Assembly (NCBI GenBank): GCA_016177355.1
Contig: JACOVL010000111.1
Span: 1 to 5,120, forward strand
Length of the DNA stretch: 5,120 bases
Direction of reading: 5' to 3'
Source: Betaproteobacteria bacterium
Lineage (GTDB): Bacteria > Pseudomonadota > Gammaproteobacteria > Burkholderiales > SG8-41
Part shown: positions 1-5,120 of the stretch, in pieces
Layout: every line of letters begins with the position of its first letter
Numbering within the stretch: position 1 is the stretch's first letter
The notes under the pieces: generated by a model
Database searches by the model: none
Told to the model about the DNA's origin: nothing
The model's input: only the letters and a program-made list of their open reading frames with translations
Program-made: the position numbers and the translations under genes

Positions 1-1209
1 GCGCTCGTCGCTGCATCCGATACGGACGGCCGCTGCACCGCGATCGGGCATGCCGCGGGCTTCGACGCCGGCACCGCCGCCCTCGTCAACGGCACCGCGG
101 CGCACGGCGAGGACTTCGACGACACTTTCGAGGGCGGGCCGGTGCACTCGAGCGCGGTGGTGATCCCCGCGGTGCTCGCCGCGTGCGAGCGTTGCGGCCG
201 GGACGGCACCGCGGCGCTTCTCGGAATCGTCGCGGGCGTCGAGGCGCTGTGCCGGCTCTCCATGGTGATCCCCAAGGCGATGCACAAGGCGGGCTTCCAC
301 CCGACGAGCGTGCTGGGGACGATGGGCGGGGCGCTCGCCGCGGCGAAAGCGATGGGGCTCGCCCGCAAACAGACGGTGGACGCGCTCGGCATCGCGGGCA
401 GCATGGCGGGCGGCATCATCGAGTACCTGGCGGAAGGGGCGTGGACCAAGCGCATGCACCCGGGCTGGGCGGCGCAGGCGGGCATCGCCGCCGCGCGCCT
501 CGGCGAGGCCGGGTTCCTCGGGCCGCGCACGGTGTTCGAGGGCAGCCATGGCCTGTTCCACGCCTTTGCGCGCTCGGTCGAGGGTGATTACGGCGCGCTC
601 ACCGGCGGGTTCGGCGAGAAATGGGTGATGCAGGACATCACCTTCAAGCCGTACGCGACCGGCACCATGAACCAGCCGTACATCGACTGCGCGCTGCGGC
701 TGAAAAAGCGCGGCATCAGGCCGGAAGACGTGAAGGAAATCCTGTGCGAGACCGCGGAGGGTTACGTGCACCGCCTGTGGGAGCCGCTCGCGTCCAAGCA
801 CCGGCCGGCGAACGCTTATGCCGCGAAGTTCAGCGCGCCGTTCAACATCGCGGTCGCGCTCGTGACCGGCGGGGCGGGACTCTCGGCGTTCACCGAGGAG
901 ACCGCCAGGGACGAGCGCATCCTGGCGCTGGCGTCGAAAGTCCGCTATGTCGTGGACCCGGACAATCCGTACCCGAGGGCCTACACCGGCCACCTCCGCG
1001 CGACGCTCAAGGATGGAACAGTGGTCGAGGAGCGCCAGCCGCACATTCGCGGCGGCGCGCGCGAGCCGCTCTCGCGCGCCGAGATCGAGGCGAAGTTCCG
1101 CGGCAACTGCGAGCACGGCGGCTGGTCGAAAGAGAAGGCCGAGCGCTTTCTGGCGATGGTGCCGAAGTTCTTCGACGGCCCGCTCGACCTCGCGCCGCTG
1201 CGCGGCTAG
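1..1209 (+). CDS. MmgE/PrpD family protein (5'-truncated by window edge)
   Basis: The frame is open from base 1 to the TAG at 1207-1209, giving 402 residues; the family usually has about 450, so roughly 50 N-terminal residues lie upstream. Seen: the family signature HGEDFDDTFEGGPVHSS at visible residues 35-51. By analogy with cis-aconitate decarboxylase, D38, T42 and H49 match active-site Asp, Thr and His. A conserved block HPGWAAQAGIAAARLGEAGF follows at about residues 152-171, and the motif FKPY carries a likely active-site Lys at K216. Known for the family: cytosolic 2-methylcitrate dehydratase (PrpD), cis-aconitate decarboxylase and many unassigned hydratases or epimerases. No prpB or prpC neighbour is visible, so a methylcitrate role is not supported and the substrate stays open. 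The first in-frame start visible (GTG 142) lies inside the signature and is not the true start. The gene ends just before an inverted repeat with a short T run. Family confidence is high, exact function low. Confidence 0.92.
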   Translation, partial: ALVAASDTDGRCTAIGHAAGFDAGTAALVNGTAAHGEDFDDTFEGGPVHSSAVVIPAVLAACERCGRDGTAALLGIVAGVEALCRLSMVIPKAMHKAGFHPTSVLGTMGGALAAAKAMGLARKQTVDALGIAGSMAGGIIEYLAEGAWTKRMHPGWAAQAGIAAARLGEAGFLGPRTVFEGSHGLFHAFARSVEGDYGALTGGFGEKWVMQDITFKPYATGTMNQPYIDCALRLKKRGIRPEDVKEILCETAEGYVHRLWEPLASKHRPANAYAAKFSAPFNIAVALVTGGAGLSAFTEETARDERILALASKVRYVVDPDNPYPRAYTGHLRATLKDGTVVEERQPHIRGGAREPLSRAEIEAKFRGNCEHGGWSKEKAERFLAMVPKFFDGPLDLAPLRG

Positions 1210-1224
1210 AAACGGCCGGCAGAT

Positions 1225-1316
1225 CGTGAGAGCAACGGATTCCGTGAGGGCGTGAGAGCGACACTTCGACCTCTCGATCTTGCGACCTCCCGCCCTCCCG
1301 ATTTCCCGATCTCACG
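1225..1316. repeat. Long imperfect inverted repeat, extragenic palindromic element
   Basis: The noncoding gap after the MmgE/PrpD gene holds two inverted arm pairs. CGTGAGA at 1225-1231 matches TCTCACG at 1310-1316 exactly. GAGGGCGTGAGAGCG at 1246-1260 pairs with CGACCTCCCGCCCTC at 1283-1297 at 12 of 15 positions. The left side also has a direct repeat, CGTGAGAGCAAC (1225-1236) and CGTGAGAGCGAC (1251-1262), 11 of 12 identical. The layout suits a dispersed palindromic element or a large imperfect hairpin. The link to a repeat family is an inference, since only one copy is visible here. Confidence 0.6.
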
Positions 1317-1322
1317 GCTTTT
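1283..1322 (+). terminator. Possible transcription terminator region
   Basis: The right arms of the inverted repeat (pairing back to 1225-1260) end at 1316 and are followed closely by TTTT at 1319-1322. This lies downstream of the MmgE/PrpD stop and upstream of the acyl-CoA dehydrogenase gene, where an intrinsic terminator would be expected. The T run is short and the hairpin is imperfect with a loop of over 20 bases, so this is tentative. Confidence 0.3.
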
Positions 1323-1323
1323 C

Positions 1324-1342
1324 AGCGCCTAGGCGCTAAACT
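1324..1342 (+). promoter_or_regulatory. Perfect 14-bp palindrome overlapping a candidate -10 box
   Basis: AGCGCCTAGGCGCT at 1324-1337 equals its own reverse complement. It overlaps by one base TAAACT at 1337-1342, which resembles a sigma70 -10 element. A start of transcription about seven bases later would fall at or next to the A of the ATG at 1348. No good -35 is seen at 1313-1320. The palindrome would fill most of the -35/-10 spacer, a usual place for an operator. A second small inverted pair, CGCTA (1334-1338) and TAGCG (1342-1346), overlaps it. The palindrome is directly seen; promoter and operator roles are inferred. Confidence 0.4.
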
Positions 1343-1347
1343 AGCGT

Positions 1348-3012
1348 ATGACCTTCGTCCAGCCGCCGCCGGGGCTTGGAAACCAGTATGCGGCCGATCG
1401 CGCGCTGCGCTCGTACCTCGCGCGGGCGCTTCCCGCCGACGTGCGCGCCGAGATCGAGCCCGGCCTGAACGCGATGGGGGGGCTCGCTGGCGGCGAGCTC
1501 TACCGCTTCCAGCTCGCCGACCGCGAGAACGAGCCGGCGCTCACGCAGTGGGACGCGTGGGGCAACCGGATTGACCGCGTCGAGGTGACGCCGCTGTGGC
1601 GCGAGGCGGAGCGCATCGCCGCCGAGCTGGGTCTCGTTGCCACTGCCTACGAGCGCAAGCACGGCATGTACTCGCGCGTTCACCAGTTCGCCCTGGTCTA
1701 TCTCTTTACGCCTTCGAACGACCTCTACAGCTGCCCGCTCGCCATGACCGATGGCGCGGCGCGCGCGCTGCTCGCCGCCGGCAACCAGACGCTGATCGAG
1801 CGCGCCGTTCCGCATCTCACCAGCCGCGACCCCCGCGAGTTCTGGACCAGCGGCCAGTGGATGACCGAGGCGAGTGGCGGCTCCGACGTGGGGCTCACCG
1901 AAACCGTCGCGCGCCGGGAAGGCGACCGCTGGCGGCTCTACGGCCGCAAGTGGTTCACCTCGGCGATCGGCTCGCAGATGGCGCTGACGCTTGCCCGGCC
2001 CGATGGCAATCCGCCGGGCGGCAAGGGGCTCGCGCTGTTCTATCTTGAAACGCGTGACGCGCAGGGACGGCCGAACGGTATCCTCGTCAACCGCCTGAAG
2101 GACAAGCTGGGCACGCGCAAGGTGCCGACCGCGGAGCTCACGCTCGACGGCACGCTGGCGCAACTCGTGGCAGGCACTGGCGACGGCGTGAAGAACATCG
2201 CGCCGATGCTGAACGTCACGCGCACCTGGAACTCGGTGAGCGCCTGCGCGCTCGCGCGGCGCGGCCTCGCGCTCGCGCGCGATTACGCCCGCAAGCGCAT
2301 CGCGTTCGGCGCGCCGCTTGCCGAGAAGCCGCTTCACGTCGACACGCTGGCGGGGGTGGAAGCCGAATTCCTGGGGGCACTGTACCTCACGTTCTTTGTG
2401 GCCGAGCTGATGGGACGCGAGGAGTCGGACAAGGCGAGCGAAGGGCAGGGGAAGCTGCTGCGGGTGCTGACTCCCATCGCCAAGCTCCTCACCGGCAAGC
2501 AGGTAGTGCAGATTCTGTCGGAGGTGGTCGAGTCCTTCGGTGGGGCCGGCTACGTGGAAGACACGGGGCTGCCCATGCTGCTGTGCGATGCGCAGGTGCT
2601 GCCGATCTGGGAGGGCACGACAAATGTGCTGTCGCTCGAAACGTTGCGCGCGTTGGAAGCGGTGGGCGGCCTGGCGGTGCTCAAGCGCGAGATCGGCATC
2701 CTCCTGCGCGAAGTGCGCGAGCCGGACCTGGTGAAGATCTCGGCACAGGTCGAGCGCGCGGTGGAGCAGGCCGAGGCGTGGCTCGCCAAGGCGAAAGATG
2801 CCGAACTTGAGGCCGGGGCGCGGCGCTGCGCCATGACGCTGGGGCGCGCGATGGAGCTCGCGCTGCTCGCGCGCCATGCGCAGTGGTCGCTGGAACAGGA
2901 GAAAGATCAACGAACGCGCGCAGCCGCGCGGCGGTTTGCGGCACACGGCGTGGGCCTGCTGGCCGACGTGGACGCCTCCGACTCGCGCCGGCTGGCGCGC
3001 GAAGAGGGATGA
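1348..3012 (+). CDS. AidB-like acyl-CoA dehydrogenase family protein
   Basis: A 554-residue flavoprotein of the acyl-CoA dehydrogenase superfamily, expected to use FAD in the cytosol. Seen: an N-terminal helical region opening with VQPPPGLGNQY, like the 'NQP.PL.N.NLY' opening of E. coli AidB; MTEASGGSDVG at residues 172-182 (acyl/FAD-binding signature); RLKDKLGTRK at about 249-258; RKRIAFG at 315-321 (FAD-contacting motif); and SFGGAGYVEDTGLP followed by IWEGTTN, where E422 is the expected catalytic base. Residues from about 448 form an extra charged helical tail. Length is close to AidB (541). AidB is tied to the alkylation response and binds DNA, but many relatives are plain dehydrogenases, so neither substrate nor DNA role can be claimed. 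The ATG at 1348 is chosen because it keeps the AidB-like N-terminus; no Shine-Dalgarno precedes it, and a leaderless message is possible. The stop overlaps an in-frame ATG of the next gene. Confidence 0.93.
   Translation: MTFVQPPPGLGNQYAADRALRSYLARALPADVRAEIEPGLNAMGGLAGGELYRFQLADRENEPALTQWDAWGNRIDRVEVTPLWREAERIAAELGLVATAYERKHGMYSRVHQFALVYLFTPSNDLYSCPLAMTDGAARALLAAGNQTLIERAVPHLTSRDPREFWTSGQWMTEASGGSDVGLTETVARREGDRWRLYGRKWFTSAIGSQMALTLARPDGNPPGGKGLALFYLETRDAQGRPNGILVNRLKDKLGTRKVPTAELTLDGTLAQLVAGTGDGVKNIAPMLNVTRTWNSVSACALARRGLALARDYARKRIAFGAPLAEKPLHVDTLAGVEAEFLGALYLTFFVAELMGREESDKASEGQGKLLRVLTPIAKLLTGKQVVQILSEVVESFGGAGYVEDTGLPMLLCDAQVLPIWEGTTNVLSLETLRALEAVGGLAVLKREIGILLREVREPDLVKISAQVERAVEQAEAWLAKAKDAELEAGARRCAMTLGRAMELALLARHAQWSLEQEKDQRTRAAARRFAAHGVGLLADVDASDSRRLAREEG
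3003..3008 (+). promoter_or_regulatory. Ribosome binding site deciding the next gene's start
   Basis: AGAGGG at the very end of the dehydrogenase gene touches the in-frame ATG at 3009, leaving no spacer, but stands nine bases before the in-frame ATG at 3018. Spacing favours 3018. The 3009 ATG would give the common ATGA stop/start overlap and three more residues (MNA), so it cannot be excluded. Confidence 0.45.
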
Positions 3013-3017
3013 ACGCC

Positions 3018-3716
3018 ATGCGCGAGGCGAACGCGCGTCGTGAGTTGCTGAAGCTGGCCGGCGCCGCCCTGGCGGCTTCGAGCCTGCCGGGTCTGGCCCA
3101 GCAGCCTTCCTTCAGCGACGCCGACCGCACGCGGAACAAGATCGTCGCGCTGATCCGCCCGTCCGGCGAAACCGACCCGAAGGCGATGCTGCGCATCCAG
3201 AAGATTGAGCCCGTCGCCGAGGTCCGGATAGCGGGCGTGACGGCGAAGCCGGAGCAGCTGCCGCTGATCGATCACTTCGTCGGCCACCTGCAGATCCGGT
3301 ACTCGTTCGACGACCCGCGGTTCGTCACCGCCGTGAGCGCGAGCGACCTGAAGCGCCTGAAGTTGAGGCGCGAGGAGCTGCTGCCGCTGTCGGTCGCCAA
3401 CTTCCGCCGGCTCTACCCCAAGTTCAGGATCGAGCGGCTCCAGCCGCATCTCGCGGTGGTGGTGGATGCCGGCGAGCTGGAGCCCTCTCTCATGCTCGAC
3501 TTCAGATTCTGGGACGAGCAGAAGCTGCGCGCCGGAGCCGACATCGTCGCTTCGGTGCCGGCGCGCGACACGCTGCTCTTCGCCGACCGGCGCGTCACGG
3601 GTTACGTCGATACCCTCAAGGGCGTCACTGCCGACGTCTACGCCGGCGCCGGCAAGGACGCGCTGGCGAGCACGCTATTTCTCTGGAACCAGGGCCGCTG
3701 GGAAGTTTTCGGATAA
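3018..3716 (+). CDS. Tat-exported DUF1444-like protein of unknown function
   Basis: A 232-residue protein. Seen: an N-terminal RRELLK at residues 7-12, a hydrophobic stretch LAGAALAASSLPGLA and a probable cleavage after A27 (GLA, then QQ). This is a twin-arginine-type signal with Leu in place of the usual Phe, so a periplasmic location is inferred. The mature part resembles DUF1444 (YtpQ-like) proteins: LPLIDHF at 81-87 and LQIRYSFDD at 91-99, a region ending NFRRLYP at 128-134, DAGELEPSLML at 150-160 and VPARDTLLFAD at 180-190. I know of no established biochemical role for that family. No catalytic motif, metal-binding Cys/His cluster or lipobox is evident. The gene starts five bases after the dehydrogenase stop (or overlaps it if the 3009 ATG is used), so the two are almost certainly one transcript. 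Export sets it apart from its cytosolic partner. Gene is certain; family call is moderate. Confidence 0.82.
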   Translation: MREANARRELLKLAGAALAASSLPGLAQQPSFSDADRTRNKIVALIRPSGETDPKAMLRIQKIEPVAEVRIAGVTAKPEQLPLIDHFVGHLQIRYSFDDPRFVTAVSASDLKRLKLRREELLPLSVANFRRLYPKFRIERLQPHLAVVVDAGELEPSLMLDFRFWDEQKLRAGADIVASVPARDTLLFADRRVTGYVDTLKGVTADVYAGAGKDALASTLFLWNQGRWEVFG

Positions 3717-3780
3717 GATCGCGTGAATCACGGTGGACGCCGGCAGGCGTGGCCGTATCACATCGGGAAAGGAGAGTCGC

Positions 3781-4170
3781 ATGACTGTCGAACTCAATTA
3801 CCTCGCGCTCGTCACGGCGTTCACGGCGCTGATGTGGATTCCGTACATCCTCAACATGATCGTGGTTCGGGGATTGATGGACGCCGTGGGTTATCCCGAG
3901 AACCCGAAGCCCATGGCATCTTGGGCGACGCGGATGAGGGCGGCCCATTACAACGCTATCGAGAACCTGGTGGTGTTTGCGGCGCTGGTCCTTGTCGCGC
4001 ATCTTGCCGGCGTCAAGGGCGAAGCGACCGCTCTCGCCTGCGTCGTCTATTTCTGGGCGCGTGCCGTGCACTACATTGCCTACACTTTCGCCATCCCCTG
4101 GGTCCGCACCCTCGCGTTCTTCGTCGGCTTCGGGTGCCAGATCACCCTGGCCTGGAAGATACTTGCGTAA
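3781..4170 (+). CDS. MAPEG family membrane protein
   Basis: A 129-residue integral inner-membrane protein. Seen: four probable membrane helices at about residues 5-30, 60-78, 83-104 and 107-128, and the family motif in RMRAAHYNAIENLVVF at 51-66 (Arg, His, Asn, then ENL..F) after the first loop. Known for MAPEG: small trimeric membrane proteins, some acting as glutathione transferases or peroxidases or in eicosanoid metabolism; most bacterial members are uncharacterised. The ATG at 3781 is chosen because AAAGGAGA at 3768-3775 lies at good spacing. A GTG at 3733 would add 16 residues of non-helical sequence across this binding site and is unlikely. A 64-bp gap separates it from the DUF1444-like gene with no clear promoter or terminator, so co-transcription with the upstream pair is possible but unproven. 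Substrate cannot be named. Confidence 0.9.
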   Translation: MTVELNYLALVTAFTALMWIPYILNMIVVRGLMDAVGYPENPKPMASWATRMRAAHYNAIENLVVFAALVLVAHLAGVKGEATALACVVYFWARAVHYIAYTFAIPWVRTLAFFVGFGCQITLAWKILA

Positions 4171-4175
4171 AGCTG

Positions 4176-4228
4176 AGCCGCAGAGGACGCGAAGGAAAAC
4201 AAAATTTTCCTGTCTTTCCTCCGCGGTT
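4176..4228. repeat. Imperfect palindromic extragenic repeat (CCGCAGAGGACGC type)
   Basis: The left arm at 4178-4199 begins CCGCAGAGGA and ends AGGAAAA; the right arm at 4205-4226 begins TTTTCCT and ends TCCTCCGCGG. They pair at 16 of 22 positions around the loop CAAAA (4200-4204). Perfect segments are the inner 7 bp and, at the base, 4 and 5 bp split by one mismatch; A4176 and G4177 can extend the base as A-U and G-U. It lies just after the MAPEG stop and is followed by a T run at 4234-4238, so it could also act as a terminator. From memory, similar CCGCAGAGGACGC-rich palindromes recur between genes in several proteobacteria; copy number cannot be tested here. Confidence 0.6.
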
Positions 4229-4236
4229 GGAGGTTT

Positions 4237-4264
4237 TTGCTTTTCCCGGCGTGGGGCGTAAAAT
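4237..4264 (+). promoter_or_regulatory. Candidate sigma70 promoter for hicBA
   Basis: TTGCTT at 4237-4242 and TAAAAT at 4259-4264 are separated by 16 bases, a good match to -35 and -10 boxes. Transcription would start near 4271, about 11 bases before the hicB ATG, leaving a very short leader that still includes GAGGTG at 4273-4278 as the ribosome binding site. This is the best promoter in the window and would give hicBA its own transcription unit. No convincing operator palindrome was seen over it. Confidence 0.5.
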
Positions 4265-4281
4265 TCCCGTCCGAGGTGCCT

Positions 4282-4497
4282 ATGACCCGCCAGTTTGATG
4301 TTGTCGTCGAGCGCGATGCCGAGGGCTATTTTGTGGCTTCGGTGCCGGCGCTTCCGGGATGCCACACCCAGGCCCGGTCGCTGGACGAGCTCATGGCCCG
4401 CATCCGTGAAGCCATCGAGCTTTGCCTGGAGGTCCAGGGGCAATCGACCGAGAACCTTGACTTCGTTGGAGTGCAAAGGATCACGGTCGAAGCATGA
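4282..4497 (+). CDS. hicB: HicB-family antitoxin (short form)
   Basis: A 71-residue HicB/UPF0150 protein expected to neutralise the HicA encoded next to it by direct binding. Seen: the family pattern VVERDAEGYFVASVPALPGC at residues 8-27, then HTQARSLDEL and the helix MARIREAIELCLEVQG at 38-53. It ends with a short strand (DFVGVQRITVEA) and lacks the C-terminal ribbon-helix-helix or helix-turn-helix domain of longer HicB antitoxins, so how it would repress its own promoter is unclear. The ATG at 4282 is chosen because homology begins there and GAGGTG (4273-4278) precedes it. A TTG at 4237 would add 15 unrelated residues and overlap the promoter. The last four bases overlap the hicA start (ATGA), pointing to translational coupling. 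Antitoxin-first order is opposite to E. coli hicAB but common elsewhere. Confidence 0.88.
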   Translation: MTRQFDVVVERDAEGYFVASVPALPGCHTQARSLDELMARIREAIELCLEVQGQSTENLDFVGVQRITVEA

Positions 4498-4718
4498 CCG
4501 CATTGCCCAGCATTCGCGGCAAGGATTTGGTTGCTGCGCTGAAAAAAGCTGGGTTCGAGGTGGTACGGGTCAAGGGCAGCCACCATTTCCTACGGCACGG
4601 TGATGGACGAACCACCGTTGTGCCCGTCCATACGGGTGAGACCATAGGCCCCGGCCTCCTGTCCAAGATTCTTCGCGATTGCGATCTCGCCCGTGAGGAG
4701 TTGCACAAGCTCCTCTAG
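4494..4718 (+). CDS. hicA: HicA-family mRNA interferase toxin
   Basis: A 74-residue HicA (YcfA-type) toxin, a small double-stranded-RNA-binding-fold ribonuclease that cleaves mRNA when free of HicB. Seen: SIRGKDLVAALKKAGFEVVR at residues 6-25 (first helix and strand), then GSHHFLRH at 28-35 containing the conserved catalytic His region (H30, H31), followed by TVVPVHTGETIGPGLLSKIL at 41-60, the typical strand, turn and helix. Full length and intact, so the toxin is probably functional. Its ATG overlaps the hicB stop. The nearest purine-rich site, AAAGGA at 4475-4480, is 13 bases away, so expression likely depends on hicB translation. The block 4501-4680 counts 105/180 G+C (58%) against 73% in a block of the dehydrogenase gene, suggesting recent acquisition. 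Confidence 0.92.
   Translation: MTALPSIRGKDLVAALKKAGFEVVRVKGSHHFLRHGDGRTTVVPVHTGETIGPGLLSKILRDCDLAREELHKLL
4695..4715 (+). other. Small perfect hairpin at the hicA 3' end
   Basis: GAGGAG at 4695-4700 pairs with CTCCTC at 4710-4715 around a nine-base loop. It lies in the last codons of hicA, eight bases before the first candidate start of the ligase gene, with no T run after it. The GAGGAG is Shine-Dalgarno-like but too far (22 bases) from that start. Structure is directly seen; any effect on ligase translation is a guess. Confidence 0.3.
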
Positions 4719-4722
4719 CGTA

Positions 4723-5120
4723 ATGGCCATGCGGTCCACAATGATGCGCTTCCCGCTGACGCTCGCGCATATCTTCGAGCGGGCGGGGCGGTTGTTTCCG
4801 GAATCGGAGATCGTGTCGCGGTTGCCGGACAGGTCCCTCCACAGATACCGCTACGCTGATTTCTGCCGCCGGGCGCGGCTGCTCGGGGCGGCGCTGCGGC
4901 GGATGGGGCTGAAGCGCGGGGAGCGGGTGGCGACGCTGATGTGGAACCACTACGCGCACCTCGAGGCGTATTTCGCGGTCCCGTGCTCGGGCGGGGTGCT
5001 GCACACGCTGAACCTGCGACTCGCGCCCGACGACATCGCCTACATCGCGAACCACGCCGGAGACCGCTTCCTGATCGTGGACGACGTGCTGCTGCCGCTC
5101 TACGACAAGTTCAAAGACAA
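4723..5120 (+). CDS. Fatty acyl-CoA ligase, AMP-binding family (3'-truncated)
   Basis: An open frame from ATG 4723 to the window edge, 132 complete codons, about a quarter of a typical 540-residue enzyme. The visible part is the N-terminal portion of an ANL-superfamily ligase, which activates a fatty acid with ATP and CoA by way of an acyl-adenylate. Seen: PLTLAHIFERAGRLFPESEI, then the segment ending YRYADFCRRARLLGAALRRM, then GERVATLMWNHYAHLEAYFA, GGVLHTLNLRL and IAYIANHAGDRFLIVDD. The 'WN..HLE.Y', 'HT.N.RL' and 'Y..NHA.D' pattern matches AlkK-type medium/long-chain ligases. The ATP-binding P-loop and adenylation motifs lie beyond the edge. Start is uncertain: ATGs at 4723, 4729, 4741 and 4744 are all in frame and none has a good Shine-Dalgarno; homology starts near MRFPLTL, favouring 4741 or 4744. 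It follows hicA by four bases, so it may read through from the hicBA promoter. Confidence 0.85.
   Translation, partial: MAMRSTMMRFPLTLAHIFERAGRLFPESEIVSRLPDRSLHRYRYADFCRRARLLGAALRRMGLKRGERVATLMWNHYAHLEAYFAVPCSGGVLHTLNLRLAPDDIAYIANHAGDRFLIVDDVLLPLYDKFKD

Noticed and set aside
183..587. Alternative plus-strand frames inside the MmgE/PrpD gene (also 621-1229).
   Set aside because: Translations are Arg/Gly/His-rich and motif-free, while the main frame carries conserved family blocks across the same bases.
1336..2946. Long open frame on the minus strand (536 codons) opposite the acyl-CoA dehydrogenase gene.
   Set aside because: Its translation is rich in Arg, His, Gln and Ala with no recognisable motif. 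It mirrors a well-supported plus-strand gene whose high GC third positions suppress stops on the opposite strand.
3717..3780. Small inverted pair ACGCC (3737-3741) and GGCGT (3746-3750), and TAAGAT at 3714-3719 as a -10 box, between the DUF1444-like and MAPEG genes.
   Set aside because: The stem is only five pairs with no T run, and no -35 stands at a suitable distance from TAAGAT, so neither a terminator nor a promoter is supported.
4237..4281. Upstream TTG start extending hicB by 15 residues.
   Set aside because: It overlaps the best promoter in the window, the added residues are unlike HicB N-termini, and the ATG at 4282 has a ribosome binding site.
3625..4503. Minus-strand open frame (292 codons) across the MAPEG and hicB region.
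   Set aside because: It covers two plus-strand genes with clear family motifs plus a palindromic repeat, and its translation shows no domain-like pattern.
4570..5055. Minus-strand open frame (161 codons) opposite hicA and the ligase.
   Set aside because: It is a shadow of the ligase coding frame, with low-complexity Arg/His/Pro-rich translation.
1..5120. CRISPR arrays, tRNA or rRNA genes, insertion sequences and phage genes.
   Set aside because: No regularly spaced repeats, no tRNA-like or rRNA-like stretches, and no transposase or integrase motif was seen on either strand.

Overview
This window looks like a stretch of a high-GC bacterial chromosome. In hand-counted blocks, 1741-1920 is 132/180 G+C (73%). 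The gene types (MmgE/PrpD, an AidB-like acyl-CoA dehydrogenase, a MAPEG protein and an AlkK-type fatty acyl-CoA ligase) and the extragenic palindromic repeats fit an environmental betaproteobacterium of the Burkholderiales kind. That placement is an inference from protein style and composition; the window has no rRNA or other taxonomic marker. All convincing genes lie on the + strand.

Layout. (1) 1-1209 is the 3' part of an MmgE/PrpD-family gene, cut by the left edge. (2) 1210-1347 is a noncoding gap. It holds a long imperfect inverted repeat followed by TTTT, then a perfect 14-bp palindrome next to a possible -10 box. (3) 1348-3012 is an AidB-like acyl-CoA dehydrogenase that appears to lack a Shine-Dalgarno site. 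(4) 3018-3716 is a Tat-exported DUF1444-like protein, joined almost end to end with gene 3 and probably co-transcribed with it. (5) 3781-4170 is a small four-helix MAPEG membrane protein with a strong ribosome binding site. (6) 4171-4281 carries an imperfect palindromic repeat and a plausible sigma70 promoter. (7) 4282-4718 is a compact hicB-hicA type II toxin-antitoxin pair, antitoxin first, with ATGA overlap. A 180-bp block across hicA is 58% G+C, so it is probably a transferred insertion. (8) 4723-5120 is the N-terminal part of a fatty acyl-CoA ligase that runs off the right edge.

How they fit together. The metabolic genes point to acyl-CoA and carboxylic-acid catabolism: ligase activation, acyl-CoA dehydrogenation and an MmgE/PrpD dehydratase- or decarboxylase-like step. 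No single pathway can be assigned. The hicBA pair is the only accessory module. I found no CRISPR array, transposase, tRNA or phage gene, and no strong case for an undescribed system. The least explained items are the exported DUF1444-like protein coupled to the dehydrogenase gene, the palindrome-bearing start of that operon, and the two extragenic repeats.
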